Assembly: GCA_017510405.1 (NCBI GenBank)
Contig: JAFWNG010000019.1
Location: 17,790 to 81,789 of the forward strand
Reading direction: 5' to 3'
Length of the DNA: 64,000 bases
DNA from: Solobacterium sp.
Lineage (GTDB): Bacteria; Bacillota_I; Bacilli_A; Erysipelotrichales; Erysipelotrichaceae
In this document: positions 16,583 through 26,250 of the stretch, one piece after another
Numbering within the stretch: the stretch's first letter is position 1
Layout of the letters: each line of letters starts with the position of its first letter
Program-made: the position numbers and the translations under genes
The notes under the pieces: generated by a model
Database searches by the model: none
Told to the model about the DNA's origin: nothing
Seen by the model: only the letters and a program-made list of their open reading frames with translations

Positions 16583-18373
16583 ATGCCCGGAAGAGGAGAC
16601 CGCGGCGGCAAAAAGGAAAAGCCGAAAGACGCCCGCGGTACAATGCGCCGCATCCTGAAATATCTCGCAGAGTACCGCCTTGCCGTATTTATTCTGTTTC
16701 TCTGTGCCATATTGAGCAATCTCGGCAACCTGCTTGGTCCGCGCTTTGCCGGCAAAGCCATCGGCGTTGCTGAAGCCGGTGCCCGCCAGGGAGTCGGTAT
16801 GGTAGATATGGACCTTGTACTGCACTATACACTGATCATGCTGGGAGTGTATGTCGGTTCCAACATCCTGTCATTCCTGGTAACGATCGGAATGAGCCGC
16901 GTCGGCAAGCACGTGGCGGAAAACATGCGCCGTGATGTATTCGAAAAACTCATGCGCATGCCGGTACGTTACTTTGACCGCAACCAGGCCGGCGATATCA
17001 TCAGCCGTGTTTCGTATGATATCGATGTCGTATCGACCAGTCTGTGCACAGACCTGATCCACATCATGACCAGTCTGATCACGGTGGCGGGAAGTTTCAT
17101 CATGATGTGCGTGATCTCTCTGCCGTTAGTCGGCTGTATGATCTTTACGATTCCGGTATCCATCCTGTTCACCCGTCATATGAGCCGCATTACGCGTCCC
17201 CTTTACGCTGAACGAAGCCGTTCCTACGGCATCATGAACGGCTATGCCGAAGAGATGTTTACCGGTCAGAAAACGATTCTTGCCTATGCCCGTGAAAAAG
17301 AAACGGCGGAGGACTTCTCAAAGATCAACCGCCGGGCTGCGGAAGCGTATAAGAACGCGGACGGCAGAGGAATGACCATGGGACCGACGATCGGTATGAT
17401 CTCCAACTTCGGTCTTGCGGCCATCGGTATGGGCGGCGCGGTCCTGTACATGTACGGGATCGTCGGCCTTGAAGCAATTTCCAGCTTTGTGCTGTACAGC
17501 CGCAAGTTCTCCGGACCGATCAATGAGATCTCCAATATTATCAATGAGATCCTGAGCGCGTTGGCGGCCAGTGAGCGTGTCTTCCAGCTGCTCGACGCAC
17601 CGGAGGAAACTGCCGATCTGCCGTATGCGTCAGATCTTGAAGACTGCCGAGGCGACGTCGAGGCAGACCATGTCAGCTTCGGATACCTTCCGGAAAAGAC
17701 CGTTCTGCACGATATCAGTTTCCATGCCGAACCAGGGCAGACGATCGCAATCGTCGGACCGACCGGCGCCGGCAAGACTACGATCATCAATCTGCTCATG
17801 CGTTTCTATGATATCGATTCCGGAGAGATCCGGGTGGACGAACGTCCGCACCGCGAGTACACGCTGAAGAGCCTGCGCAAGAACTATTCCATGGTCCTGC
17901 AGGATACGTGGCTGTTCCAGGGCACAGTCTATGACAACATTGCCTACGGCAAGGAAAATGCTTCGCACGAAGAGGTCGTCGAAGCCGCAAAAGCCGCAAA
18001 GATCCACAACTACATCCTGCGTCTTCCCGACGGCTACAACACCATCATCTACGAAGACGGCGGCAACATCTCCAAGGGACAGAAGCAGCTGCTTACCATT
18101 GCCAGAGCCATGCTGTACAACACCAATATGCTTATACTGGACGAAGCCACCAGCAACGTTGATACCAATACCGAACGGGAAGTCCAGAAAGCGATCCGCA
18201 GTCTGATGAAAGGCAAGACATGCTTCGTAATCGCCCACCGTCTCTCCACGATCCAGAACGCCGACCGCATTCTCGTGGTCAACGAAGGAGACGTGGTCGA
18301 ACAGGGAACCCACGATGAGCTGATGGCGCAGAAGGGCTTCTACTATAAGCTTTACGCCAGCCAGTTCCAGTAA
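16583..18373 (+). CDS. ABC exporter half-transporter, canonical Walker B subunit
   Basis: 596 residues with AGGAGG at 16570-16575. After a charged N-terminal tail (RGDRGGKKEKPKDARG) come six membrane segments and the ATPase domain: Walker A GPTGAGKTT (about 393), signature ISKGQ (about 497), Walker B LILDEATS with the catalytic Glu. The signature has lost the second position of LSGGQ (Lys for Gly). In the head-to-tail dimer this altered signature faces the altered Walker B of the partner, so both changes fall in the same, degenerate ATP site. This is the pattern of TM287/288-type heterodimers. Confidence 0.9.
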   Translation: MPGRGDRGGKKEKPKDARGTMRRILKYLAEYRLAVFILFLCAILSNLGNLLGPRFAGKAIGVAEAGARQGVGMVDMDLVLHYTLIMLGVYVGSNILSFLVTIGMSRVGKHVAENMRRDVFEKLMRMPVRYFDRNQAGDIISRVSYDIDVVSTSLCTDLIHIMTSLITVAGSFIMMCVISLPLVGCMIFTIPVSILFTRHMSRITRPLYAERSRSYGIMNGYAEEMFTGQKTILAYAREKETAEDFSKINRRAAEAYKNADGRGMTMGPTIGMISNFGLAAIGMGGAVLYMYGIVGLEAISSFVLYSRKFSGPINEISNIINEILSALAASERVFQLLDAPEETADLPYASDLEDCRGDVEADHVSFGYLPEKTVLHDISFHAEPGQTIAIVGPTGAGKTTIINLLMRFYDIDSGEIRVDERPHREYTLKSLRKNYSMVLQDTWLFQGTVYDNIAYGKENASHEEVVEAAKAAKIHNYILRLPDGYNTIIYEDGGNISKGQKQLLTIARAMLYNTNMLILDEATSNVDTNTEREVQKAIRSLMKGKTCFVIAHRLSTIQNADRILVVNEGDVVEQGTHDELMAQKGFYYKLYASQFQ

Positions 18374-18378
18374 TACTG

Positions 18379-18407
18379 CAGCAGATCCCTTCGGGTCTGC
18401 TGTTTTC
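18379..18407 (+). terminator. Intrinsic terminator after ABC exporter operon
   Basis: CAGCAGATCC and GGGTCTGCTG pair (one G-U) across a short CTTC loop, followed by TTTT. Confidence 0.88.
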
Positions 18408-18513
18408 ATATGCCGCTGCGTTGAAACAGACAATTCCATAGAACAGCATGCTGTGAAATTGGTAAACTGTATATGTATATGTTCTGACACAGAGAATACG
18501 GAGGTAAAACAAT

Positions 18514-21500
18514 ATGCCGAGAAAGATACTGTCGATTCTTTTCTCCATGATCCTGGCTTTATCCGTCCTGCCGGTACATGCCGCCGCAGAAGAAGCGGAG
18601 CCGGGCAGCGAAGAAGAAGCGGTCACACTGAACAGCAGTGTGTATAATAACCTGTATTACGAAATCATTAACGGCTATGTGACGATCACGGGACACAAAG
18701 CGGATTTTCTGACTTTGGAAATTCCGGCCGAGATCGATGGCTATCCGGTAACTGCCATCGGTGAGAATGCATTTCAGAACTGCCATTATCTCAGGGAAGT
18801 CACTCTGCCGGACAGTATCCAGATAATAAACAATTATGCTTTTAATGGATGTACCGCTCTCGAAAAAGCTGTGCTCGGCAGCGGCATCATTGATATTGGC
18901 GCCTATGCATTCAACAACTGCATCAGTCTTTCGGATCTCTCCTATGGGAATCGGCTGGAGACGATCGGAGACTATGCTTTCTCTGGATGCAGCGGACTGG
19001 ACGGAACACTGAGATTATCTCATAGTCTGGAAACGATTGGAGAAGCTGCTTTCATGGGATGCTCCGGACTCACAGGGGATATCGTTATTCCAAACACTGT
19101 GAAAGAGATATCGGCGGATGCGTTCTCCGGCTGTTCCGGGTTTGACGGAGAACTGATCCTGTACAGCGGGACGACGGTGATCGGAGATTTTGCATTCTAC
19201 AAATGCAGCAGTCTTCAGGGACCTCTCAACCTTCCATCCGGCATCACGAGGATCGGGGACGGTGCGTTTCATTCCTGCTACAAGCTGTCCGGAGACCTGG
19301 TGCTTCCGGAAAAGCTGACGTACCTTGGTGAGAACTCCTTTGCATACTGCACCGATATTGCCGATACAATCGTCATACCGGACGGTCTGGAAAAGATCTC
19401 GCCGGGTGCGTTTGCCTGGTGTTCGGGCTTTACCGCTTTAAATATGGGGATCGGCGTGAAAGAAGTGGGAGAAGCCGCCTTTAACAGGTGCGGATCGCTG
19501 ACAACAGTGTATTATGCCGGTTCAGATGATGAGTGGAACAGCATCGTGATCGGTGATAAAAATGATCCGCTGCTGGAGGCAGAAAGGATCTTCACCGGCA
19601 ATGTTCCGGCGGAGGGCGTTGAACTGAATGAAAGCAGTCTGGAGCTTGCGAAGGGCTCCTCTGTTCAGCTGACTGCCTCTGTATATCCGGAAAACGCTTC
19701 GAATAAGAATGTGAGTTGGTCCAGCAGTGATGACAGCATTGCGTCTGTAGACACGGAAGGAAAAGTCACCGCTGTCAGCGACGGCACAGCTTTGATCACC
19801 GTTACAACAGAGGACGGCGGCTTTACTGCTTCCTGTTCTGTTACGGTAAAAACACCGGTCAAACCGGAAACACTGCATTTCTATTCCGAAGAAGCAAAAG
19901 GTTTAGCCGGAGACAGGATGGATCTGTACTTTGAACGTACACCGTCAGAGTCCCTTCTCTATCCGTTGAATTACTATTCCAGTGATCCCGATGTGGCGGA
20001 GATCGTGGAAGTCGGCAGTAATTATGTGACCGTTGAACTGCTGAAAGAAGGTACGACAGAGATCGAGATCTATTGCGAGTCTGTATATGACCGTGTTCTG
20101 CTTACCGTACTGGAAGGAGATTATGCCGGCTATATCACGTTCCCGAACGGAAACGGGGCAGTGATCCTGAAGGACGATACATACCAGCTCCAGTACCGGC
20201 TTGGAATCAACAGCGATCCGTCAAAAACAGAGTTCGCAGATGAAAAGGTGACCTTCACTGTCAATGATCCAAGTATCGCTTCGGTCGATGAAAACGGACT
20301 TGTGACCGGACTGAAGGCCGGCACGACCGGTATCACAGCATCGATCACGATCGGTTCTGAGGCATATTTCACGCTTACGGTAAGTGAGCGGCCTGAATCT
20401 GTCGCTTTCCGTGAAGACGTCAGCTACCGGATCCCGGATTATGCGGATAATAAGAATATTCAGGACTTTGTCACAATGACGCCGCAGGGGACAGTGGTCG
20501 GCGCATTTGAACTGACTTCTTCCGATCCTTCCGTGATCACGATCACTCCGGACGGCTGGATGTCTTTTGAGAATGCCGGTACAGCGACGATTACTCTGAA
20601 AGCGAAAAATGATGCATCGATCAAAGCTTCTCATTCCTTTGAAGTATATGATGCACCGGCACCGACATCGATGAGCGCTCCGGATCTGCCGGAAACGGTC
20701 TATACAAACTATAAATATCATCTGCACGTGGACTACGAAGCGGCAGATGCTGATCCGTCAACAGACTGGGTGCTGGATGCCGGAGATTCCGCCGGTCAGT
20801 TCCGTCTTTACCGCTACAGCGAAGAGTTTGACAACCAGGCGGTACTCTGTGTCTTCGGCACCGGTGATATTACTGTTACAGCCACAAGCAGAGCAAATCC
20901 TTCTCTGACGCATACCTTCACTTTCCACGCGGCAGAAGGAAACGAAGCATATGATGCATATGACAGCAGTTTCCGCTTATATGATGTTCACAAAGACGCA
21001 ATGATCGAGAATGCGGAAGAATATGTGCTGGAACTGGGAAGAACCTATACGCTGATCATGGATCTTACCGGCAGCCGTACCGTTCCATGCAATGACCGGA
21101 TGAATAACTACTATTTCAACACTCTGTTCAGCCAGGAATTCTTCGATCAGATCACACTGGCAGAACCCGGCCAGTCGTCCGGACAGGGTGCCGGTGCAAA
21201 CCTCCTGATACCGGATCTCGTACAGGATGGCTGCGGCGTACTGATCAAAACCACGCAGAAAGGCTCGCAGGAATTCACTTTCCTCGGAAAGACTGTAAAG
21301 ATCACAGTCGTTGATAAGACACATGAGATCGAGATCGAACCGCAGGAAAACGAAGTATACAACGAAGGCAATGTGGATGAATCGATCATCGATGCCCTTC
21401 GCGGCGGCGGGGATCTCGGTGCCGGCGAAGCACTGGCCAATGCGGCAGGCGAAAACTGGATCCTGGATCTTGCGGATATACCGGAAGACGCAGATTCCCT

Positions 21501-22863
21501 TCTGATCCGTACGTATTTTGAGATCCACGCTGAAGGGTATACCAAAGACGAAGAGACAGGCGATGCGGAACTCTCTCTTTCGATCACGCCGTCTTTTGCA
21601 CTGATCGCACTGGATGAAAACGGGCAGGAAATGGTTCCGATTCTGATGATAGGAAATCTGACCATTGACGAACCGGTAACGCTTCGTATTCCTGTCGGGG
21701 ATGCCTTTGACGGATTTGACACGGTATATATCCGACATATCACGTACGACTTTGAGAAGGTCTATAAGGGAACCGTTGAAGATGGCTATGTGGTCTTTGA
21801 AAATCCGGACGGCTTCAGCCAGTTCATCATTACTACGAAACCGATCGACGATCACCATGTGAACGGTGTCGAACTGAATAAAAACGAACTGACGCTCAGA
21901 GTCGGAAAGAGCGAGAAATTAACAGCGACGGTACTGCCGGCAGACGCGGAAGACAAGAGCGTTACATGGTCCAGCAGTGACCCGACCGCAGTAACAGTGG
22001 ATCAGAACGGCAGAGTGACAGCTGTGGCAGATCACGGCATCGAACAGCCGTCACAGGCAGTCATCACCGTCACCACAAAAGACGGCGGCTATACCGCATC
22101 CTGCACCGTGACCGTGGAAGATCCGATCAACCAGTTTGTAAGGCGTCTGTACCGGCTCTGCTTCGACCGTGAAGCAGAAGAGAGCGGATTCAATACCTGG
22201 ACGACAGTACTGAAGAACCGTTCCTATACGGCTGCACGGGCAGTCGTTGGATTCTTCCTGAGTGATGAAATGAAAGCACTTGATCTTGAACCGGAAGAGT
22301 TCGTGGAGAGATGCTATCTGGTCATGATGGACCGTGAAAGTGACGAAGGCGGCATGAAGACATGGTCAGACTGTCTGGATGCGGGCATGTCCGAACTGTT
22401 CATTCTGTCCGGCTTCATCGGCAGCGGCGAGTTCCAGGCAATCTGCGCAGACACCGGCATCGAAGTCGGAACGATCAAGATCACAGAGGCAAGAGATATG
22501 AACTTCGGCATCACGGCGTTCGTATCGAGATGCTATACAGAAGTACTGGAAAGAACAGCCGAAGCGGAAGGACTGAATACCTGGTGCGGATACATCTTCA
22601 AGGACGCAAACCGGAAAGCAAATGCAATCTGGGTGGCATCGAACGGATTCTTCCACAGTCCGGAATACCTTGCGAAACATACAAGCGACGCCGAATATGT
22701 GCATACACTGTACAGAACGTTCTTCGGACGTGATGAAGACGAAGGCGGCTATAAAACATGGATGGGAGAACTGGCAAAAGGAAAGAGCCGTGATTACGTC
22801 ATGTCCGGCTTCTCCAACAGTAAAGAGTTCAACGAGATCATGGCATCCTATGGAATCCGGTAA
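18514..22863 (+). CDS. Secreted BspA-type LRR / Ig-like / DUF4214 giant protein
   Basis: 1449 residues with GGAGG upstream of the ATG. Residues 1-24 form a signal peptide (RKILSILFSMILALSVLPVHA). About 45-350 carry treponemal/BspA leucine-rich repeats, seen as recurring AF..C..L units. Bacterial Ig-like (Big_2) domains follow at about 368-450, 540-630 and 1117-1203 (VELN...SSDDSIASVD pattern), with less typed beta-rich sequence between. The last 240 residues hold four copies of a FV.R.Y....R....G...W unit, the DUF4214 pattern. There is no LPXTG motif, transmembrane tail or SLH domain, so DUF4214 may hold it to the surface or it may be released. A role in adhesion to host or mucus is inferred from domain types only. 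Confidence 0.85.
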   Translation: MPRKILSILFSMILALSVLPVHAAAEEAEPGSEEEAVTLNSSVYNNLYYEIINGYVTITGHKADFLTLEIPAEIDGYPVTAIGENAFQNCHYLREVTLPDSIQIINNYAFNGCTALEKAVLGSGIIDIGAYAFNNCISLSDLSYGNRLETIGDYAFSGCSGLDGTLRLSHSLETIGEAAFMGCSGLTGDIVIPNTVKEISADAFSGCSGFDGELILYSGTTVIGDFAFYKCSSLQGPLNLPSGITRIGDGAFHSCYKLSGDLVLPEKLTYLGENSFAYCTDIADTIVIPDGLEKISPGAFAWCSGFTALNMGIGVKEVGEAAFNRCGSLTTVYYAGSDDEWNSIVIGDKNDPLLEAERIFTGNVPAEGVELNESSLELAKGSSVQLTASVYPENASNKNVSWSSSDDSIASVDTEGKVTAVSDGTALITVTTEDGGFTASCSVTVKTPVKPETLHFYSEEAKGLAGDRMDLYFERTPSESLLYPLNYYSSDPDVAEIVEVGSNYVTVELLKEGTTEIEIYCESVYDRVLLTVLEGDYAGYITFPNGNGAVILKDDTYQLQYRLGINSDPSKTEFADEKVTFTVNDPSIASVDENGLVTGLKAGTTGITASITIGSEAYFTLTVSERPESVAFREDVSYRIPDYADNKNIQDFVTMTPQGTVVGAFELTSSDPSVITITPDGWMSFENAGTATITLKAKNDASIKASHSFEVYDAPAPTSMSAPDLPETVYTNYKYHLHVDYEAADADPSTDWVLDAGDSAGQFRLYRYSEEFDNQAVLCVFGTGDITVTATSRANPSLTHTFTFHAAEGNEAYDAYDSSFRLYDVHKDAMIENAEEYVLELGRTYTLIMDLTGSRTVPCNDRMNNYYFNTLFSQEFFDQITLAEPGQSSGQGAGANLLIPDLVQDGCGVLIKTTQKGSQEFTFLGKTVKITVVDKTHEIEIEPQENEVYNEGNVDESIIDALRGGGDLGAGEALANAAGENWILDLADIPEDADSLLIRTYFEIHAEGYTKDEETGDAELSLSITPSFALIALDENGQEMVPILMIGNLTIDEPVTLRIPVGDAFDGFDTVYIRHITYDFEKVYKGTVEDGYVVFENPDGFSQFIITTKPIDDHHVNGVELNKNELTLRVGKSEKLTATVLPADAEDKSVTWSSSDPTAVTVDQNGRVTAVADHGIEQPSQAVITVTTKDGGYTASCTVTVEDPINQFVRRLYRLCFDREAEESGFNTWTTVLKNRSYTAARAVVGFFLSDEMKALDLEPEEFVERCYLVMMDRESDEGGMKTWSDCLDAGMSELFILSGFIGSGEFQAICADTGIEVGTIKITEARDMNFGITAFVSRCYTEVLERTAEAEGLNTWCGYIFKDANRKANAIWVASNGFFHSPEYLAKHTSDAEYVHTLYRTFFGRDEDEGGYKTWMGELAKGKSRDYVMSGFSNSKEFNEIMASYGIR

Positions 22864-22897
22864 AACGGATCCGAACTGAAATAACACGTACAAAAGA

Positions 22898-22933
22898 AAG
22901 AGCAGCGGGCTGTGGATGGTACCTGCTGCTCTT
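22898..22933 (-). terminator. Intrinsic terminator of degV (minus strand)
   Basis: AAGAGCAGC (22898-22906) pairs with GCTGCTCTT (22925-22933). Read on the minus strand it ends in TTTCTTTTG. It may also slow plus-strand readthrough from the LRR protein gene, where only CTTCCCC follows. Confidence 0.7.
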
Positions 22934-22970
22934 CCCCTTACGGGAGGGGGATTAAATAGCTTTTTATAAC

Positions 22971-23807
22971 TCAGCGGCTGACTTCTGTTTCACAGCTGAT
23001 CACGACGCCCTTGCGTTCCATGTAATAGCTGCAGAGGCCGCGCGTCGGATACACAGTGATCTCAGCGTTCGGATATTCTTCCAGGATCTGTTCCTTCAGA
23101 AGAAGCGCCGCCTCTTCATTTTCCGTATGCGTGATCACCGCGCGTCCGCCGGCATAGCCGGCTTTTTTCATGTCCTGCATCATGACGCGAAGCGCTTTTC
23201 TCTGACCTCTTGCCTTGCCGGACACTTTGATCGTACCGCCTTCGGTCGCTGTGCCGGTCACTGCGATATTCAATACTGACAGAGCCGCCGCAGCAGCTTT
23301 GTTCACGCGGCCGTTCTGGCTGAGATTGTGCAGGGAAAAGAACGAGAAGAACAGACGCGTCTGTTTCTGGTATGCGCGGATCTGCTCATCGATGTCCGCA
23401 AAAGCCGCACCGCTGTTCACCAGTTCCGCCAGTTTCGTAAGAAGCAGAATTTCCTCGGCACCGGTGGAGAGGGAATCAATGACAGAGATCTTTGCGTCCG
23501 GATGTTCTTCCCGGTACATCTGGGAAGCTGTTACCGCGCTGTTATAGGAACCGGACAGTGCGCTTGTCACAGTCATGACGAAGATCTCGGAAGAACCTTC
23601 GTATGCCTGCAGCCATGCGTCCACAGACGGGCACGAAGTATAAGAGCGGCCTTTCCAGGCAGCGAGGTAATCCAGCAATTCTGTAACATTCAGGGATATA
23701 TCATCGACAAAGCTTTTTTCGTCGGTATAGATCGTCAGCGGAACCGTACGGAAATCCGGGCTGTTCAATGCAAAAAGGTCACAGGATGAATCCGCGAGAA
23801 TTCTCAT
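22971..23807 (-). CDS. DegV family fatty-acid-binding protein
   Basis: 278 residues. The N-terminal pattern ILADSSCDL with VPLTIYTDEKSFVDD, then SCPSVDAWLQAY and FVMTVTSALSGSYNSA, is diagnostic of DegV/FakB proteins. They bind a fatty acid in a deep pocket and, in the characterised FakAB system, hand it to the kinase FakA for phosphorylation and use in phospholipids. The Ser-rich TSALSGSYNSA block holds the carboxylate. AGGAGG precedes the ATG. It is divergent from the TetR operon. FakA itself is not in the window. Confidence 0.88.
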   Translation of the reverse strand: MRILADSSCDLFALNSPDFRTVPLTIYTDEKSFVDDISLNVTELLDYLAAWKGRSYTSCPSVDAWLQAYEGSSEIFVMTVTSALSGSYNSAVTASQMYREEHPDAKISVIDSLSTGAEEILLLTKLAELVNSGAAFADIDEQIRAYQKQTRLFFSFFSLHNLSQNGRVNKAAAAALSVLNIAVTGTATEGGTIKVSGKARGQRKALRVMMQDMKKAGYAGGRAVITHTENEEAALLLKEQILEEYPNAEITVYPTRGLCSYYMERKGVVISCETEVSR

Positions 23808-23834
23808 AAATCAAAACCTCCTGATACACGCAAA

Positions 23835-23897
23835 TTGTATGAAGATAATAGATATGGTAAAATGTACAAAACGGGCAAATATGTAACAATTATTACA
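23835..23897 (+). promoter_or_regulatory. Promoter and candidate TetR operator
   Basis: TTGTAT (23835-23840), 17-bp spacer, TAAAAT (23858-23863). An imperfect palindrome TGTAACAATTATTACA (23882-23897) lies just after the expected start; a second TGTAACA is at 23911-23917. Position and symmetry suit autorepression by the TetR protein. Confidence 0.6.
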
Positions 23898-23919
23898 GAA
23901 TTGCAGAAAGTGTAACATT

Positions 23920-24477
23920 ATGAAGATCAAGACCGATTACAACAGCCGAACCGTGACTACCCGCAAGGCGATCGGGGATGCCATACTGGATGAACTGGAA
24001 CAGAAAGAGTTCAGCCGGATCAAAGTGACTGACGTCATCCAGAGAGCCGGCATCTCCCGCATGTCCTTTTACCGCTATTACGAGAACCTGTACGATGCCC
24101 TGTGTGATTATCTGGATATTGTCGTGACCGGATATATGATCGAAGGGGGAGAACTGAACGATCCCGGCGTATTCATGTGTCTGGAACATATTGAGTTCTC
24201 ACTGAATTACTTTGACCGCTACTCCCGCTACTTCCTGATCCTGAACCGGCATGGTCTCTATACCGTGCTGATCGACGCTGTAAATGAATATATGATGAAA
24301 AACATTCTGCCGCAGAAAAAACTGCACATGTACGAATTATACGCATATGCCGGCGGACTGCTGAATTCCTTCCTGAAGTGGGAAGAAGGGGGCAAGCGGG
24401 AAAGTGCGCACAACGTAGCCCGCATGATCTACCGCCTGTATAATCATCCAAATGATGAATCCGGGGAGGAAATATGA
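23920..24477 (+). CDS. TetR/AcrR-family regulator
   Basis: 185 residues. The N-terminal 55 residues form the TetR helix-turn-helix (KAIGDAILDELEQKEFSRIKVTDVIQRAGISRMSFYRYYEN). The remainder is the helical ligand-binding domain, with the TetR_C-like NEYMMKN and YAGGLLNSFLKW segments common in Bacillota regulators of this size. Its stop codon overlaps the nitroreductase start region, so it is the first gene of a three-gene unit and probably controls it. The ligand is unknown. Confidence 0.85.
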   Translation: MKIKTDYNSRTVTTRKAIGDAILDELEQKEFSRIKVTDVIQRAGISRMSFYRYYENLYDALCDYLDIVVTGYMIEGGELNDPGVFMCLEHIEFSLNYFDRYSRYFLILNRHGLYTVLIDAVNEYMMKNILPQKKLHMYELYAYAGGLLNSFLKWEEGGKRESAHNVARMIYRLYNHPNDESGEEI

Positions 24478-25136
24478 TGGATATCAAAGAAGTAATGAAA
24501 CAGCGCCACTCTGTGCGCTCCTATACGGATGAACCGATCAAAGCAGAAACACGCGTACAGCTTGACCGTTTTGTTCTGCAGTGCAATACCGAAAGCGGAC
24601 TCAACATCTCTGTACAGTACGATGATCCGGACGGATTCGATTCCCGGCTTGCCCATTACGGAAACTTCCGCAATGTACGCAATTACATCGTACTGGCCGG
24701 AAAGAAAACAGCGGATTTTGATTTCCGCTGCGGATACTACGGAGAAAAGATCGTCCTCTATGCGCAGTCCCTTGGCCTCAATACCTGCTGGGCAGCCCTG
24801 ACCTTCAACAAAAAGAATGTCAAGAAGATCCTGCGCACCGGTGATTCCCTGTGCATGGTCATTGCCCTTGGCTATGGCGAGTCCGCCGGCGTTCCCCATA
24901 AAGGCAGACAGGCCGTGGATCTGATCCAGGGCGATGTTCCGGACTGGTTCACAGAAGGCGTGGAAGCCGCACTCCTTGCGCCGACTGCCATGAACCAGCA
25001 GAAGTTTGAATTCCTCCTGCAGGATGGTGAACCCGCGGTACAGGTAAAGGGGATCGGTCCCTATACCAGAGTCGATCTCGGCATCGTGGCATATCATTTT
25101 GAAGCGGTGACGGGAAGAAAGGTAAGAGTCCTGTGA
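24477..25136 (+). CDS. Nitroreductase-family FMN oxidoreductase
   Basis: 219 residues from the ATG at 24477, 7 bases after GGAGG; the ATG at 24474 is the alternative. RHSVRSYTDEPI near the N-terminus is the FMN-phosphate motif of the nitroreductase family. GLNTCWAALTF and IALGYGES are also typical, as is the late APTAMNQQKFEF segment of the sub-group that has two half-barrel repeats. These enzymes reduce nitro compounds or flavin-type acceptors with NAD(P)H. Being co-transcribed with a TetR gene suggests induction by a toxic compound, but the substrate is unknown. Confidence 0.85.
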   Translation: MDIKEVMKQRHSVRSYTDEPIKAETRVQLDRFVLQCNTESGLNISVQYDDPDGFDSRLAHYGNFRNVRNYIVLAGKKTADFDFRCGYYGEKIVLYAQSLGLNTCWAALTFNKKNVKKILRTGDSLCMVIALGYGESAGVPHKGRQAVDLIQGDVPDWFTEGVEAALLAPTAMNQQKFEFLLQDGEPAVQVKGIGPYTRVDLGIVAYHFEAVTGRKVRVL

Positions 25137-26185
25137 AAAAACTGATCAAACCGCAGCGCCTGCGGCCCGGGGATACTGCCGCGATCGTTTCCCTGTCCAG
25201 CGGAATGCTCGGCGAACCGTGGGCATTGCACAAACTGGATATTGCCAGAGAACGTCTGGAAAACGACTTCGGTCTCCATGTAAAAGTCATGCCCAATGCC
25301 CTGAAAGGCATTCAGTACTTATACGATCATCCGGAAGCCAGGGCGTCCGACCTGATGGAGGCATTCCGCGATCCGGAGGTCAAAGCCGTCTTCTGTGCCA
25401 TCGGCGGCGAAGATTCCATCCGTCTGCTTCCCTACGTCGATCTGCAGGTGCTTCATGACAATCCCAAGATCTTTACCGGCTTTTCCGATACCACGTCCTG
25501 CCACATGATGATGTTCAGGGCAGGTCTGATGTCCTACTACGGAGTATCGGTCATGACCAATCTGTCCGAATATGTCTCGATCAATGACTACACGCTGAAT
25601 ATGATCCGCAGTACGCTGATTGATCCGCAGCCGTTCCTGGAGATTCCTTCCGCGTCGTACTGGTACGATGATGAAGATGAAAAGATCTGGTGGTCCGAAG
25701 AAAACATGCACCGGCGCAAAGCCTACCATCCCGAAGAAGTGGGATATGAGATCCTGCAGGGAAGCGGGATCGCTGAAGGCAGACTTCTGGGCGGATGCGC
25801 AGATGTCTTCGTATCTCTTACCGGCACGCCGCTCTGGCCTTCTTTGGAAGACTGGCAGGATGCCATTCTCTTTCTGGAGACCAGCGAAGCGGATATGCAT
25901 GAGGTCATGCTGAGATGCCTGCTGCGAAACCTTCTGGCGCAGGGGATCTTTGACAGGATCCGCGGCGTCATCGTCGGGAAGCCGGCCAGAAGAAGCCGCT
26001 ATGACGCATACAAGGCAGCGCTTGTCGATGTTATCGGAAAAGAAGCAGGACATCCCGAACTGCCGATCCTTTACAATGTGAACTTCGGACATGCCGATCC
26101 GATCGGCGTGATCCCGTACGGAGCGCTGTGCCGCATTGACGCCGATCAGGCAAAACTGTATCTGCTGGAAAGCGCGACAGAATAA
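25133..26185 (+). CDS. S66 family LD-carboxypeptidase / MccF-like peptidase
   Basis: 350 residues. The start is a GTG at 25133 whose last two bases overlap the nitroreductase stop. The N-terminal region RPGDTAAIVSLSSG and VFCAIGGEDSIRLLPYVD are S66 hallmarks, and the nucleophile Ser lies in FTGFSDTT. The Glu in FLETSE and the His in NVNFGHADPIGVIPYG complete the Ser-Glu-His triad. The family includes peptidoglycan LD-carboxypeptidases and MccF, which cleaves microcin C-type aminoacyl nucleotides. This member's WWSEENMHR insertion and TetR context are compatible with a detoxifying role, but that is inference. Confidence 0.82.
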   Translation: MKKLIKPQRLRPGDTAAIVSLSSGMLGEPWALHKLDIARERLENDFGLHVKVMPNALKGIQYLYDHPEARASDLMEAFRDPEVKAVFCAIGGEDSIRLLPYVDLQVLHDNPKIFTGFSDTTSCHMMMFRAGLMSYYGVSVMTNLSEYVSINDYTLNMIRSTLIDPQPFLEIPSASYWYDDEDEKIWWSEENMHRRKAYHPEEVGYEILQGSGIAEGRLLGGCADVFVSLTGTPLWPSLEDWQDAILFLETSEADMHEVMLRCLLRNLLAQGIFDRIRGVIVGKPARRSRYDAYKAALVDVIGKEAGHPELPILYNVNFGHADPIGVIPYGALCRIDADQAKLYLLESATE

Positions 26186-26211
26186 GCACATTTCTCCGAA
26201 TGTACAAAAAG

Positions 26212-26250
26212 AAAGTGCGGCAACCGCTGTATACGGTCACCGCATTTTTT
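26212..26250. terminator. Bidirectional terminator, S66 peptidase / PIG-L
   Basis: AAAGTGCGG (26212-26220) pairs with CCGCATTTT (26240-26248), with a further inner hairpin. It has T tracts on the plus strand and A tracts upstream for the minus-strand gene. Confidence 0.8.
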
